Positions 16,432 through 25,354 of a stretch of DNA of 64,000 nucleotides are shown one piece after another (position 1 is the first letter of the stretch; every line of letters starts with the position of its first letter). The notes below the pieces were generated by a model. That model was not told where the DNA came from. It was given only the letters and a program-made list of their open reading frames with translations, and made no database searches. A program made the translations under genes and the position numbers. The stretch spans positions 5,208,001-5,272,000 of the forward strand of contig NZ_CP197246.1 in NCBI RefSeq assembly GCF_052076145.1, read 5' to 3'. The stretch is from Kitasatospora sp052076145 (lineage in GTDB: Bacteria > Actinomycetota > Actinomycetes > Streptomycetales > Streptomycetaceae).

Positions 16432-17910
16432 ATGACCACCTTCGTGGACCGCGTCGAGCTGCACGTCGCCGCGGGTAACGGGGGCCATGGCTGCGCCTCC
16501 GTGCACCGGGAGAAGTTCAAGCCGCTCGGCGGGCCCGACGGCGGTAACGGCGGTGAGGGCGGCAGCGTCATCCTCGTCGTCGACGCGCAGGTCACCACCC
16601 TGCTCGAGTACCACCACTCGCCCAAGCGCAAGGCCACCAACGGCAAGCCGGGCGCGGGCGGTCACCGTACCGGCTCCACCGGTGGCGACCTGGTGCTGCC
16701 CGTCCCGGACGGCACCGTCGTGATGGACCGGCAGGGCAACGTGCTGGCCGACCTGGTCGGGCACGGCACCAGCTTCATCGCCGCCGCCGGTGGCCGGGGC
16801 GGTCTCGGCAACTCGGCGCTGGCCTCCTCCCGCCGCAAGGCGCCCGGCTTCGCGCTGCTCGGCGAGCCGGGTGAGGCCCGCGACATCGTGATGGAGCTCA
16901 AGTCCGTCGCCGACGTCGCTCTCGTGGGTTACCCGAGCGCGGGCAAGTCGTCGCTGATCTCGGTGCTCTCCGCCGCCAAGCCGAAGATCGCTGACTACCC
17001 CTTCACCACCCTGATCCCGAACCTCGGTGTGGTCACCGCCGGCGAGACCATCTACACCATCGCCGACGTGCCCGGCCTGATCCCCGGCGCCAGCCAGGGC
17101 CGTGGCCTGGGCCTGGAGTTCCTGCGCCACGTCGAGCGCTGCACGGTGCTCGTCCACGTGCTCGACTGCGCGACGCTGGAGCCGGGCCGTGACCCGCTCT
17201 CCGACCTGGAGACGATCGAGGCCGAGCTCTCCCAGTACGGCGGTCTCGACGACCGTCCGCGCCTGGTCGCCCTGAACAAGGTGGACGTGCCGGACGGCCA
17301 GGATCTGGCGGACATCACCCGCGAGTCGCTGGAGCAGGCCGGCTACCGGGTCTTCGAGGTCTCCGCGGCCTCCCGCTCGGGCCTGCGCGAGCTGAACTTC
17401 GCGATGGCGCAGATCGTCGCCGAGGCCCGTGCGGCCAAGCCCGTCGAGGAGGCGACCCGGATCGTGCTGCGGCCGACCGCCGTCGACGACGCCGGGTTCA
17501 CCGTCACGGAGGAGGACGGCGCGTACCGCGTGCGGGGCATCAAGCCCGAGCGCTGGGTCCGCCAGACCGACTTCAGCAACGACGAGGCCGTCGGCTACCT
17601 GGCGGACCGGCTGGCCCGCCTCGGTGTCGAGGACAAGCTGTGGAAGGTCGGCGCCAAGGAGGGTGACACCGTCATCATCGGCGCCGACGACAACGCCGTC
17701 GTCTTCGACTGGGAGCCGACCATGGCCGCCGGTGCGGAGATGCTCGGCCGCCGTGGCGAGGACCACCGGATGGACTCCCCGCGCCCGGCCGTCGACCGCC
17801 GCCGTGAGAAGCAGAAGGGCCGCGACGCGGCCGAGACCGAGTACCTGGCCTTCGAGGCGCTCTCCAGCGGCCGTGCGGCCGCCGTCGAGAGCGAGGACGA
17901 GGACGAGTAG
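16432..17910 (+). CDS. obg: Obg GTPase (CgtA)
   Basis: A 492-residue GTPase linked to 50S assembly and, in Streptomyces, to the onset of aerial growth and sporulation. ATG 16432 has GGAGG at 16419-16423; an in-frame extension to 16255 would run into rpmA. The Gly-rich Obg fold covers about residues 2-158, the P-loop is GYPSAGKSS with K172, switch/G3 is ADVPGLIPGA, and G4 is NKVD. A C-terminal OCT domain covers about 350-425, followed by an acidic tail ending ESEDEDE. Confidence 0.96.
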   Translation: MTTFVDRVELHVAAGNGGHGCASVHREKFKPLGGPDGGNGGEGGSVILVVDAQVTTLLEYHHSPKRKATNGKPGAGGHRTGSTGGDLVLPVPDGTVVMDRQGNVLADLVGHGTSFIAAAGGRGGLGNSALASSRRKAPGFALLGEPGEARDIVMELKSVADVALVGYPSAGKSSLISVLSAAKPKIADYPFTTLIPNLGVVTAGETIYTIADVPGLIPGASQGRGLGLEFLRHVERCTVLVHVLDCATLEPGRDPLSDLETIEAELSQYGGLDDRPRLVALNKVDVPDGQDLADITRESLEQAGYRVFEVSAASRSGLRELNFAMAQIVAEARAAKPVEEATRIVLRPTAVDDAGFTVTEEDGAYRVRGIKPERWVRQTDFSNDEAVGYLADRLARLGVEDKLWKVGAKEGDTVIIGADDNAVVFDWEPTMAAGAEMLGRRGEDHRMDSPRPAVDRRREKQKGRDAAETEYLAFEALSSGRAAAVESEDEDE

Positions 17911-17946
17911 CAAGACCCACGGCCGGTCCATGGACTGAGCCTGTGA

Positions 17947-17997
17947 GCGGGCCCGCTGCCCGGATCGCGTACATTACGGTCCGGGCGGCGGGCCCGC
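17947..17997. terminator. Long hairpin between obg and proB
   Basis: 17-bp stem GCGGGCCCGCTGCCCGG / CCGGGCGGCGGGCCCGC with one G-T pair and a 17-base loop. It probably terminates obg transcription. Confidence 0.75.
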
Positions 17998-18021
17998 GTC
18001 GTGTACCAGCGGAGGCAAGTG

Positions 18022-19158
18022 ATGACCGATCAGATCCTGCGGCAGGAGGTCCTGACCGCCCGGCGGATCGTCGTCAAGGTCGGCTCGTCCTCGCTCACCA
18101 CCGCTTCGGGTGGTCTGGACGCGGACCGGGTGGACGCCCTGGTGGACGCGCTGGCCAAGGCCCGAGGGCGGGCCGAGGCGCCGGAGATCGTGCTGGTCTC
18201 CTCCGGGGCGATCGCCGCCGGGCTCGCGCCGCTCGGGCTGGACCGCCGCCCGAGCGACCTGGCCCGGCAGCAGGCCGCGGCGAGCGTCGGGCAGGGGCTG
18301 CTGGTCGCGCGCTACACCGCCTCCTTCGCCCGGTACGGAGTCCGCGTCGGCCAGGTGCTGCTGACGGCCGAGGACGCCAGCCGGCGCGCGCACTACCGCA
18401 ACGCGTACCGCACGCTCGACCAGCTGCTGGCGATGGGCGCGATGCCGATCGTGAACGAGAACGACACCGTCGCCACCGCCGAGATCAGGTTCGGGGACAA
18501 CGACCGGCTGGCGGCGCTGGTCGCGCACCTCGTCCGGGCGGATCTGCTGGTGCTGCTCTCCGACGTGGACGGGCTCTACGACGGTGACCCGAGCAAGCCC
18601 GGCAGCAGCAGGATCGCCGAGGTGGGCGGGCCGCACGACCTCGAAGGGGTCGAGATCGGCAGCGCGGGCAAGGCCGGGGTCGGCACCGGCGGCATGGTCA
18701 CCAAGGTCGAGGCGGCCCGGATCGCGACGGGTGCCGGCATCCCGGTCGTGCTGACGGCGGCGAGCCAGGCGGCCGACGCGCTGGCCGGCCGTCCGACGGG
18801 CACGCTCTTTCTGCGTACCGGCAGCCGTTCGGCCGACCGGCTGCTCTGGCTCGAGCACGCCAGCACTCCGCGCGGGGCGCTCCAGCTGGACCAGGGGGCG
18901 GTGGATGCCGTGGTCTCGGGCGGGAAGTCGCTGCTGCCGGCCGGGGTCACCCGGGTCGACGGGGATTTCGCCGCGGGCGATCCCGTGGACCTTCTTGGCG
19001 AAAACGGCCACATCGTCGCCCGTGGACTGGTCAACTTTGATGCGAGGGAGTTGCCCCGTCTGCTCGGCCGGTCGACGCGAGACCTGGCCCAGGAGTTCGG
19101 TGCCGCGTACGAGCGCGAGGTCATTCACCGCGACGACCTGGTCGTCCTGCGGGGCTGA
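18022..19158 (+). CDS. proB: Glutamate 5-kinase
   Basis: A 378-residue enzyme for the first step of proline synthesis, phosphorylating glutamate. ATG 18022 lies 6 bases after GGAGG (18011-18015); GTG 18019 directly before it is equally placed. The amino-acid kinase domain shows VVKVGSSSL, VSSGAIAAG, VNENDTVAT and LLSDVDGLYDGDP. A C-terminal PUA domain covers about residues 285-370 (GALQLDQGAVDAVVSGGKSL). proA follows one gene later rather than directly. Confidence 0.96.
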   Translation: MTDQILRQEVLTARRIVVKVGSSSLTTASGGLDADRVDALVDALAKARGRAEAPEIVLVSSGAIAAGLAPLGLDRRPSDLARQQAAASVGQGLLVARYTASFARYGVRVGQVLLTAEDASRRAHYRNAYRTLDQLLAMGAMPIVNENDTVATAEIRFGDNDRLAALVAHLVRADLLVLLSDVDGLYDGDPSKPGSSRIAEVGGPHDLEGVEIGSAGKAGVGTGGMVTKVEAARIATGAGIPVVLTAASQAADALAGRPTGTLFLRTGSRSADRLLWLEHASTPRGALQLDQGAVDAVVSGGKSLLPAGVTRVDGDFAAGDPVDLLGENGHIVARGLVNFDARELPRLLGRSTRDLAQEFGAAYEREVIHRDDLVVLRG

Positions 19159-19233
19159 CGGGCGGGCCCTCCCCAAGGGTCGGGCCGAGCCGCCGTCGGC
19201 CCGCAGACGTCGTCGTCGACAAGGAGGCCGCCG

Positions 19234-19707
19234 GTGGGACGCAGGGGCCAGGAAGCACTGCCCGAGCGCCCGCCGAGGCGGCTCACCAGCATCTCCGGTG
19301 GTGAACCAGACTCGTCCGTACGGGAATTGAGCCAGGCCGAGAGCGGCGTCGAGGACGAGCAGGAGCAGGCCCGGCTCTGGCACGTGGTGCTCAGCGTCGC
19401 CGGGCGGTCCACTCCGCTGGACGAGCTGCGGGCCGCGCTGGAGCGGCTGGCGCACGACCACTCCTTCTTCCTGACGGCGCGTTACGCCGCCGACCGGGCC
19501 GAGCTCCGCTACTGGGAGCAGGCCCGCGACCTGCACGACGCGGCGGCCATCGCGCTCCGGCTCTGGGGCGAGCACAAGGCGACGGCGAACCTGCCTCCGT
19601 GGGAGATCGTCGGGCTGGAGGTCGTCGACCGGCCGACCTACCACCAGCGGATCAGCGAGGGCTTCGGCGACCCGCCGCCGCACCTCGGCGGCGTGCACCC
19701 GTACTGA
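19234..19707 (+). CDS. Conserved hypothetical protein between proB and proA
   Basis: A 157-residue soluble protein with GTG 19234 placed 7 bases after AAGGAGG. The first 45 residues are polar and probably disordered. The rest (LWHVVLSVAGRSTPLDELRA to the end) is a compact alpha/beta-looking domain with ARYAADRAELRYWEQARDLH and a C-terminal HLGGVHPY. It looks like the small actinobacterial protein usually found beside proA. I do not recognise a function. Confidence 0.75.
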   Translation: MGRRGQEALPERPPRRLTSISGGEPDSSVRELSQAESGVEDEQEQARLWHVVLSVAGRSTPLDELRAALERLAHDHSFFLTARYAADRAELRYWEQARDLHDAAAIALRLWGEHKATANLPPWEIVGLEVVDRPTYHQRISEGFGDPPPHLGGVHPY

Positions 19708-19765
19708 CGTCTCACCCCCTGGCCCGCGCCGCCGGGGGCGGTCACGGAGTCGCTACCCTTTCGGC

Positions 19766-21049
19766 ATGACCAGCAGCCACGCCAGCACCGAGAGCCCCGT
19801 CATCGCCGTCGCGCGCCGCGCCCGGGAGGCGGCCGCCGCGCTCGCCCCAGTGCCGCGCCGGGCGAAGGACGCGGCGCTGCTGGCGATCGCCGACGCGCTG
19901 GTCGCCCGGAGCACCGAGATCACCGCCGCCAACGCCGAGGACGTCGAGCGGGCCCGCGCGGCCGGCACCGCGGAGTCGGTGATCGACCGGCTGACCCTCA
20001 CCGAGGAGCGGATCGCCGCCATCGCCTCCGACGTCCGGTCGGTGGTCGGCCTGCCGGACCCGGTCGGTGAGGTGGTCCGCGGCTACACGCTGCCCAACGG
20101 CCTGGACGTCCGCCAGCTGCGGGTGCCGCTCGGTGTCGTCGGCATCATCTACGAGGCCCGCCCGAACGTCACCGTGGACGCCGCCGCGCTCTGCCTCAAG
20201 TCCGGCAACGCCGTGCTGCTGCGCGGCTCGGCCTCCGCGTACCGCTCCAACACCGCGCTGATCGCCGTGCTGCGCGACGCGGTCACCACCGCCGGGCTGC
20301 CCGCCGACGTGATCCAGCTGGTGCCGGGGGAGAGCCGCGAGTCGGTGACCGAGCTGATGCGCGCCCGCGGCCTCGTCGACGTGCTGATCCCGCGCGGCGG
20401 CGCCTCGCTGATCCGTACGGTGGTCGAAGGCTCGACCGTGCCGGTGATCGAGACCGGGACCGGCAACTGCCACGTCTACGTCGACGCCCAGGCCGACCTG
20501 GCGATGGCCGTCAGCATCCTGCTCAACTCCAAGGCGCAGCGCGTCAGCGTCTGCAACTCCGCCGAGACGCTGCTCGTGCACCAGGACATCGCGGGGGAGT
20601 TCCTGCCGCTCGCGCTGGCGGCGCTGGCCGAGGCCGGGGTCACCGTGCACGGGGACGAGGCGGTGCTGAAGGCCGCCGAGGGCACGGCGGTGCAGGTCGT
20701 GCCCGCGACGGACACGGACTGGGAGACGGAGTACCTCTCGTACGACCTCGCCGCGGCCGTGGTGCCCTCGCTGGACGCGGCCGTCGCGCACATCCGCCGG
20801 TGGTCGTCCGGGCACACCGAGGCGATCGTCACCACCTCGCAGGCCGCCGCCCGCCGCTTCACGCAGCTGGTCGACGCGGCGACGGTGGCGGTCAACGCCT
20901 CGACCCGCTTCACCGACGGTGCCGAGTTCGGCTTCGGCGCGGAGATCGGCATCTCCACCCAGAAGCTGCACGCCCGTGGCCCGATGGGGCTGCCGGAGCT
21001 GACCTCGACCAAGTACGTCGTCACCGGTGACGGGCACGTCCGGGGCTGA
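19766..21049 (+). CDS. proA: Gamma-glutamyl phosphate reductase
   Basis: A 427-residue NADPH-dependent reductase that makes glutamate-5-semialdehyde from ProB's product. The aldehyde-dehydrogenase fold has catalytic C263 in QRVSVCNSAETLL, and the family motif GTGNCHVYVD is present. ATG 19766 lies 6 bases after TACCCT (19754-19759), so the mRNA is probably leaderless. Confidence 0.96.
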   Translation: MTSSHASTESPVIAVARRAREAAAALAPVPRRAKDAALLAIADALVARSTEITAANAEDVERARAAGTAESVIDRLTLTEERIAAIASDVRSVVGLPDPVGEVVRGYTLPNGLDVRQLRVPLGVVGIIYEARPNVTVDAAALCLKSGNAVLLRGSASAYRSNTALIAVLRDAVTTAGLPADVIQLVPGESRESVTELMRARGLVDVLIPRGGASLIRTVVEGSTVPVIETGTGNCHVYVDAQADLAMAVSILLNSKAQRVSVCNSAETLLVHQDIAGEFLPLALAALAEAGVTVHGDEAVLKAAEGTAVQVVPATDTDWETEYLSYDLAAAVVPSLDAAVAHIRRWSSGHTEAIVTTSQAAARRFTQLVDAATVAVNASTRFTDGAEFGFGAEIGISTQKLHARGPMGLPELTSTKYVVTGDGHVRG

Positions 21050-21151
21050 CGGCACCGGGTGAGGTCAGGGGTGTGACGCCGGAGGCCGACTGGCGGAACC
21101 AACCGGCGGGAGCCACAGACAAATCGCCTGCCCGGTAATACGCTGAGCCCC

Positions 21152-21733
21152 ATGGCTGAGGATGTGGGGGGCTCGCCGTACTCCGGCGGCGCCGATCACG
21201 GTGGTGCGGACGACGAGTTCTCCTCCGTGGTCTTCGACGAGGCGTTCGTCCGGTCCGCCGCCGTGCACGAACCGAGCGCCAGGGAGCGGCAGCTGGCCGC
21301 CGCCGAGGCCCGGTTCGAGCCCGACACCGTCGCGCCGGGCCGGGGGCTCGAACCCGACGGCCTGCCGCTCGAACTGCGCCCGCACCCGGGCGGGCTGGAC
21401 GACGACCACCTCTACCCCGACCCGTTCACCGGCCCCGGCCGGGCGGCCCGCGCCCAGCGCCGGGCGAGCCTGCGCCGCGCGGGCTGGGGCCGGGCGGCCC
21501 GGTACGAGGCGGCCCGGCGGGTCGGCGGTCGGCACGTGGCGCAGCAGCGCTGGCACCGGCCGGTCGCCTGGGTGCTGGCCGTGGTGATGGGCGCGAGCCT
21601 GATCGCCGTCGCGGTCGCCGCGATCTACCGGAGCACCGGCGGCGGGGGCAGCGACGCCCCGCCCCGTCCGGAGCCCGCCGCGAGCAGCTCGGGCGCGGCG
21701 CAGCCGAAGCCGGCCGTCCTGCTGCCGGGCTGA
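21152..21733 (+). CDS. Single-pass membrane protein with SVVFDE motif (short form)
   Basis: A 193-residue protein: a long acidic then basic cytoplasmic N-terminal region, one TM helix at about 142-162 (VAWVLAVVMGASLIAVAVAA), and a short Ser/Pro/Ala external tail. Residues 23-47 read DEFSSVVFDEAFVRSAAVHE then PSARER, nearly the same as in the next gene. The position between proA and nadD matches SCO2583/SCO2584 of S. coelicolor; I recall SCO2584 being reported as an Mre-complex interaction partner in spore-wall synthesis (unverified here). ATG 21152 follows TACGCT by 7 bases. Confidence 0.72.
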   Translation: MAEDVGGSPYSGGADHGGADDEFSSVVFDEAFVRSAAVHEPSARERQLAAAEARFEPDTVAPGRGLEPDGLPLELRPHPGGLDDDHLYPDPFTGPGRAARAQRRASLRRAGWGRAARYEAARRVGGRHVAQQRWHRPVAWVLAVVMGASLIAVAVAAIYRSTGGGGSDAPPRPEPAASSSGAAQPKPAVLLPG

Positions 21734-21738
21734 GCGGG

Positions 21739-21774
21739 CTCGCGCGCGCTCCGGGAGCGCTCCGGGCGCGCGAG
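21739..21774. terminator. Hairpin between the two SVVFDE-motif genes
   Basis: Perfect 9-bp stem CTCGCGCGC / GCGCGCGAG with an 18-base GC-rich loop, five bases after the stop. Confidence 0.7.
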
Positions 21775-21843
21775 GTTTCACCAGTTGCGTGAAGTTGTGC
21801 CGAGACTCTCGTGGCCGCCGTGCGACCGCCTTACTCTGGTGTT

Positions 21844-22908
21844 ATGGGTGACCCGCGCGAACCTCCTGAGGGTACGCCCGACGGTGGGTCCGGCAACGAG
21901 GACGAGTACCGATCCGTCGTCTTCGACGAGTCGTTCGTCCGCGCTGCGCGAATCCAGGAACTGTCGGCCCGTGAACGGCTCGGTGGCCACTACCCCAGGG
22001 CGGTACGCCCCCGGGTGTTCCTCGGGCCGTTCGGATCGCTGCCCCGGCAGGCGGTGGCGCTGCTGCTGCTCGTCGCGATGGCCTTCGCGGCGGCGGTCTA
22101 CTTCGGCGTGAGCTCGCCGCACCGCCTCACCGCCGCGCCGACCGGCAACCAACTGACCGTCAGCCTGGTCGCCCTCAGCCCCGTCTCGCCCGTCGCGGCG
22201 GTGGCGGACACCAAGAACCCGTTCGCCGCGCTGCCCAGCGGCTACGCCGACGGCTCGGCGGGTTTCGGCGTGCCCGCGCCCTCGGCGACCGAACACTTCA
22301 CCAAGGCCGAGGTCACCCGCGCGCTGGACGTCGCGCAGTCCTACCTGACCGCCGCCGACCTCAGCCCGGCGGTGCTGGTGCAGGGCGAGACCGGCGAGGT
22401 GCGGAGCCTGATCACCCCGGGGGAGCAGGCGCAGTACGACCAGAGCATCAACAACGCGCGCGACGACCAGCACCACGCGGCCACCGGCTGGCTGGTGCGG
22501 TTCGACCCCGGTCAGGTCGCGCTCGCCTCGGACGTGGTCAAGGTGACCGGCACGATGCAGGTCACCGAGGTGGACACCGGCACGCTGGAGGTCACCACCG
22601 ACCACACCTTCGTCTACGCGCTGCGCCCGGCCGGCACCGAGAGCCCCGTCCTGGTCAGCCTGTTCTCCGTCCGCCGCGAGCTGCGGCTGGAGTTCGACCG
22701 GGCCGACATCGGTGCGGGGCACCTGCGGGTGGTCGACGCCGTCGAACAGGCCGGGCCGACCACCTGCGGCACCCCGCTCGCCGACCACTTCCAGCCCGTC
22801 CTGGCGACCAGGGGCCCGGTGCCCGCCGCCCCGCCCGCCTCCCCGGCGCCGGTCAACCCCGGCGACCACGCCCACCCGGCCTGGCAGCTCTGCGGCGTGC
22901 TCGGCTGA
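21844..22908 (+). CDS. Single-pass membrane protein with SVVFDE motif (long form)
   Basis: A 354-residue protein from ATG 21844 (TACTCT lies 6 bases upstream). The N-terminus has DEYRSVVFDESFVRAARIQE then LSARER, paralogous to the preceding gene. One TM helix lies at about 70-91, then an extracytoplasmic domain of about 260 residues with an alpha/beta pattern (FTKAEVTRALDVAQSYL, GWLVRFDPGQVALASD) and a Pro/Ala-rich linker near the end. Two Cys (TTCGTP and LCGVLG) could form a disulfide. Function unknown. It is convergent with the M48 protease gene, only 11 bases away. Confidence 0.75.
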   Translation: MGDPREPPEGTPDGGSGNEDEYRSVVFDESFVRAARIQELSARERLGGHYPRAVRPRVFLGPFGSLPRQAVALLLLVAMAFAAAVYFGVSSPHRLTAAPTGNQLTVSLVALSPVSPVAAVADTKNPFAALPSGYADGSAGFGVPAPSATEHFTKAEVTRALDVAQSYLTAADLSPAVLVQGETGEVRSLITPGEQAQYDQSINNARDDQHHAATGWLVRFDPGQVALASDVVKVTGTMQVTEVDTGTLEVTTDHTFVYALRPAGTESPVLVSLFSVRRELRLEFDRADIGAGHLRVVDAVEQAGPTTCGTPLADHFQPVLATRGPVPAAPPASPAPVNPGDHAHPAWQLCGVLG

Positions 22909-22919
22909 GGAGCGGACGG

Positions 22920-23969
22920 TCAGCCCTGGTCCTTCGAGGCGCCCTGGTCCTTCGGGGTGAAGGTGTCGCGGAGCTTCCCGCCGACCGTCCCGACCCCGCC
23001 CGCGACGTCGCGCAGCAGCCCCATCAGCGGGTCCTTGCTCTCCCTGACCGTCTTGGAGTACGAATCCGCGGCGGCCTTCCACTGCTCCCCGACCGTGGCC
23101 TGCGGGTCGTCGCCGCGTCGGGGGTAGGCCCCGGCCAGGATCGAGCGGTACTCCTCGCTCTCGGCCCACTTCTTCAGCTCCGCGACCCGCACCACGGCGA
23201 AGGGGTGCGTCTGCGGCAGCACCTGGAGCAGCTTGAGCACGCCGTCCCGCAGATCCCCGGCCTTGTCGTACTCCTCGGCCTGCTCCAGGAAGGCGTCGAC
23301 GTTCATCTCGGCCAGGTTGTGGCCGCCCGCGAGCTTCATCAGGCCGCGCATCGACGCCTGCACGTCCTGCCCGGCCAGCAGCCCGGCGCGGTCGCAGGAG
23401 AGCTCGGCCTTGCGGAACCACTCCTTGAGCGCGGTGATCACGGCGCTGATGGCGAGGTTCCCGAGCGGCAGCCAGGCGATCCGGCCGGCGATGTTGGTGA
23501 GGATCAGCAGCATCGTCCGGTAGACCGCGTGTCCGGACATCGCGTGCCCGACCTCGTGGCCGACCACCGCCCGCAGTTCCTCCTCGTCGAGCAGCTCGAC
23601 GAGGCCGGTGGTGAGCACGATGACGGGGTTGTCCATGCCGACACACATCGCGTTGACGGCCGGGTCCTGGGTGACGTAGAGCTCGGGCACCCGCTCCAGG
23701 TCGAGCACGTACGCCGCGTCGCGGACCATCGCGTGCAGCTCGGGGAACTGCCGCTCGGAGGTGCGGACGGCCGTCGCCAGGTACAGCAGCCGGACGCTGC
23801 GCTCCGAGACCAGCCCGGCGAGCTTCTTCAGGATCTCGTCGAAGCCCGAGAGCTTGCGCAGCGCGACCAGCGCGGAGCGGTCGGCCGGGTGCTCCCACGC
23901 CCGGGTGGAGATCTCCGGAAAGCGCTGACGGCGGCGGCTCGGGGCGTTGGGCTTGGTCGTGTCGGTCAT
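22920..23969 (-). CDS. M48 family zinc metalloprotease
   Basis: A 349-residue HtpX/Ste24-like peptidase. The zinc motif HEVGH is at residues 138-142, and the third ligand Glu is likely in AELSCDRAG. Hydrophobic helices around residues 150-180 probably dip into the membrane, which would place it in membrane protein quality control. The C-terminal 60 residues (KDPLMGLLRDVAGGVGTVGG, then a charged end) are an extension absent from short HtpX. It is transcribed alone against its neighbours. The substrate is unknown. Confidence 0.85.
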   Translation of the reverse strand: MTDTTKPNAPSRRRQRFPEISTRAWEHPADRSALVALRKLSGFDEILKKLAGLVSERSVRLLYLATAVRTSERQFPELHAMVRDAAYVLDLERVPELYVTQDPAVNAMCVGMDNPVIVLTTGLVELLDEEELRAVVGHEVGHAMSGHAVYRTMLLILTNIAGRIAWLPLGNLAISAVITALKEWFRKAELSCDRAGLLAGQDVQASMRGLMKLAGGHNLAEMNVDAFLEQAEEYDKAGDLRDGVLKLLQVLPQTHPFAVVRVAELKKWAESEEYRSILAGAYPRRGDDPQATVGEQWKAAADSYSKTVRESKDPLMGLLRDVAGGVGTVGGKLRDTFTPKDQGASKDQG

Positions 23970-24162
23970 GGTCGAGGTGCCTCCTGCTCGAAGTCGGTAC
24001 TCGCTGGTTCCCGCTGGTTCTCGCTACAACGACTGCCCGTGGCTACTCGTCCCCGCAGGCCCGCGCTCCGCCCCGGGGGGTCGGTCCGGAGCCCGGTATG
24101 TGCCGGTCTACTCTGGCTGTACGGGCCCGAACTCCGGGCAGTTGCACGACCGAGGAGCCTCC

Positions 24163-24309
24163 ATGAACCCCGCCGCCCTTGCGACCCTGGCCGCGCCGAT
24201 CTCCAGCGAGAACGGCCCCGGCCTGTTCCTGCGGATCGTCGTGATCGCCTCGATCGTCGGCGTCGGTCTGCTGGCGTGGATCCTCGTCCGGGCGGGCCGC
24301 AACAACTGA
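24163..24309 (+). CDS. 48-residue single-TM miniprotein 1
   Basis: Starts at ATG 24163 after GAGGAG (24152-24157). A likely -10 TACTCT lies about 50 bases upstream. One TM helix covers residues 21-42 (GLFLRIVVIASIVGVGLLAW) and the tail is basic, RAGRNN. Function unknown; it is followed by a similar-sized membrane peptide. Confidence 0.65.
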   Translation: MNPAALATLAAPISSENGPGLFLRIVVIASIVGVGLLAWILVRAGRNN

Positions 24310-24450
24310 CGGGTTCGCCGGTAGCTCACCGGGTGTCAGACGCGGTGGGCCGCCGCGCGGTTGCGGGGGCCGTCCCCGTACGATGAGCGCGCGAGCCGCA
24401 GCGGCCCGCGTCCTGACCCCCTCACCCGAGCCGAGAAGGTCCCGCCGACC

Positions 24451-24597
24451 ATGAGCATTCGCACCCTGCCCGCCCTGACCTCGATCGCCGACGGCGGCAA
24501 CCACGAGAGCCTCAACCCGTACCTGACCGGCGGCGCGGCGCTCTTCATCCTGCTCCTGCTGCTCTACGTGACCACGCGCTTCAACCGCGACCGCTAG
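24451..24597 (+). CDS. 48-residue single-TM miniprotein 2
   Basis: ATG 24451 with AGAAGG upstream. It has a polar N-terminal half, a TM helix at about 25-42 (LTGGAALFILLLLLYVTTRF) and a basic end, NRDR. The same length as miniprotein 1 but no clear sequence identity. A conserved small protein upstream of nadD in Streptomyces by position; role unknown. Confidence 0.65.
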   Translation: MSIRTLPALTSIADGGNHESLNPYLTGGAALFILLLLLYVTTRFNRDR

Positions 24598-24621
24598 AGA
24601 CTTCGCAGCCGGGCCCGGGGA

Positions 24622-24663
24622 CCGCGCGCCGACCTGGGCGCGGGGCCCTGGGTCGGTGCGCGG
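24622..24663. terminator. Hairpin before nadD
   Basis: 13-bp stem CCGCGCGCCGACC / GGTCGGTGCGCGG (one G-T pair) with a 16-base loop, after miniprotein 2 and before the nadD -10 hexamer. Confidence 0.7.
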
Positions 24664-24691
24664 CCGGCCGGGTGGCGTAAGGTTTGGCGGC

Positions 24692-25354
24692 ATGGGACAG
24701 CAGGCCGAGACCCCCGGCGTACCGGCGAGGAAGCGCCTGGGCGTGATGGGCGGCACTTTCGATCCGATCCACCACGGACACCTCGTCGCCGCGAGCGAGG
24801 TGGCGAGCGCGTTCCATCTCGACGAGGTGATCTTCGTGCCGACCGGGCAGCCGTGGCAGAAGAGCCATCGTGACGTCACCCCGGCCGAGGACCGCTACCT
24901 GATGACGGTCATCGCGACGGCGGAGAACCCGCAGTTCTCGGTCAGCCGGATCGACATCGACCGGCAGGGCCAGACCTACACCGTGGACACGCTGCGCGAC
25001 CTGCGCGCGCTCCACCCCGACGCCGACCTCTTCTTCATCACCGGCGCCGACGCCCTCTCCCAGATCCTCTCCTGGCGGGACAGCGAGGAGCTCTTCTCGC
25101 TCGCCCACTTCATCGGCTGCACCCGCCCCGGGCACGTCCTCTCCGACGCGGGGCTTCCCGCCGGCGGCGTCTCCCTGATAGAGGTGCCCGCACTGGCCAT
25201 CTCCTCCACCGACTGCCGGATGCGGGTCGCCAAGGGCGATCCGGTCTGGTACCTCGTGCCGGACGGCGTGGTGCGTTACATCCACAAGCGGGCGCTCTAC
25301 GCGCCGGCCCAGCCCTACAGCGATCATCGAGAAGCGGCAGGAGGGTCGGCGTGA
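24692..25354 (+). CDS. nadD: Nicotinate-nucleotide adenylyltransferase
   Basis: A 220-residue enzyme that joins NaMN and ATP to deamido-NAD. It has the nucleotidyltransferase signature GVMGGTFDPIHHGHLV, then WQKSH and the C-terminal ISSTDCRMR substrate motif. I choose ATG 24692 over GTG 24656 because TAAGGT sits 8 bases before it (leaderless-type). The stop overlaps the next start (GTGA). It heads the nadD-LCP-rsfS-phosphatase operon found in many actinobacteria. Confidence 0.95.
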   Translation: MGQQAETPGVPARKRLGVMGGTFDPIHHGHLVAASEVASAFHLDEVIFVPTGQPWQKSHRDVTPAEDRYLMTVIATAENPQFSVSRIDIDRQGQTYTVDTLRDLRALHPDADLFFITGADALSQILSWRDSEELFSLAHFIGCTRPGHVLSDAGLPAGGVSLIEVPALAISSTDCRMRVAKGDPVWYLVPDGVVRYIHKRALYAPAQPYSDHREAAGGSA

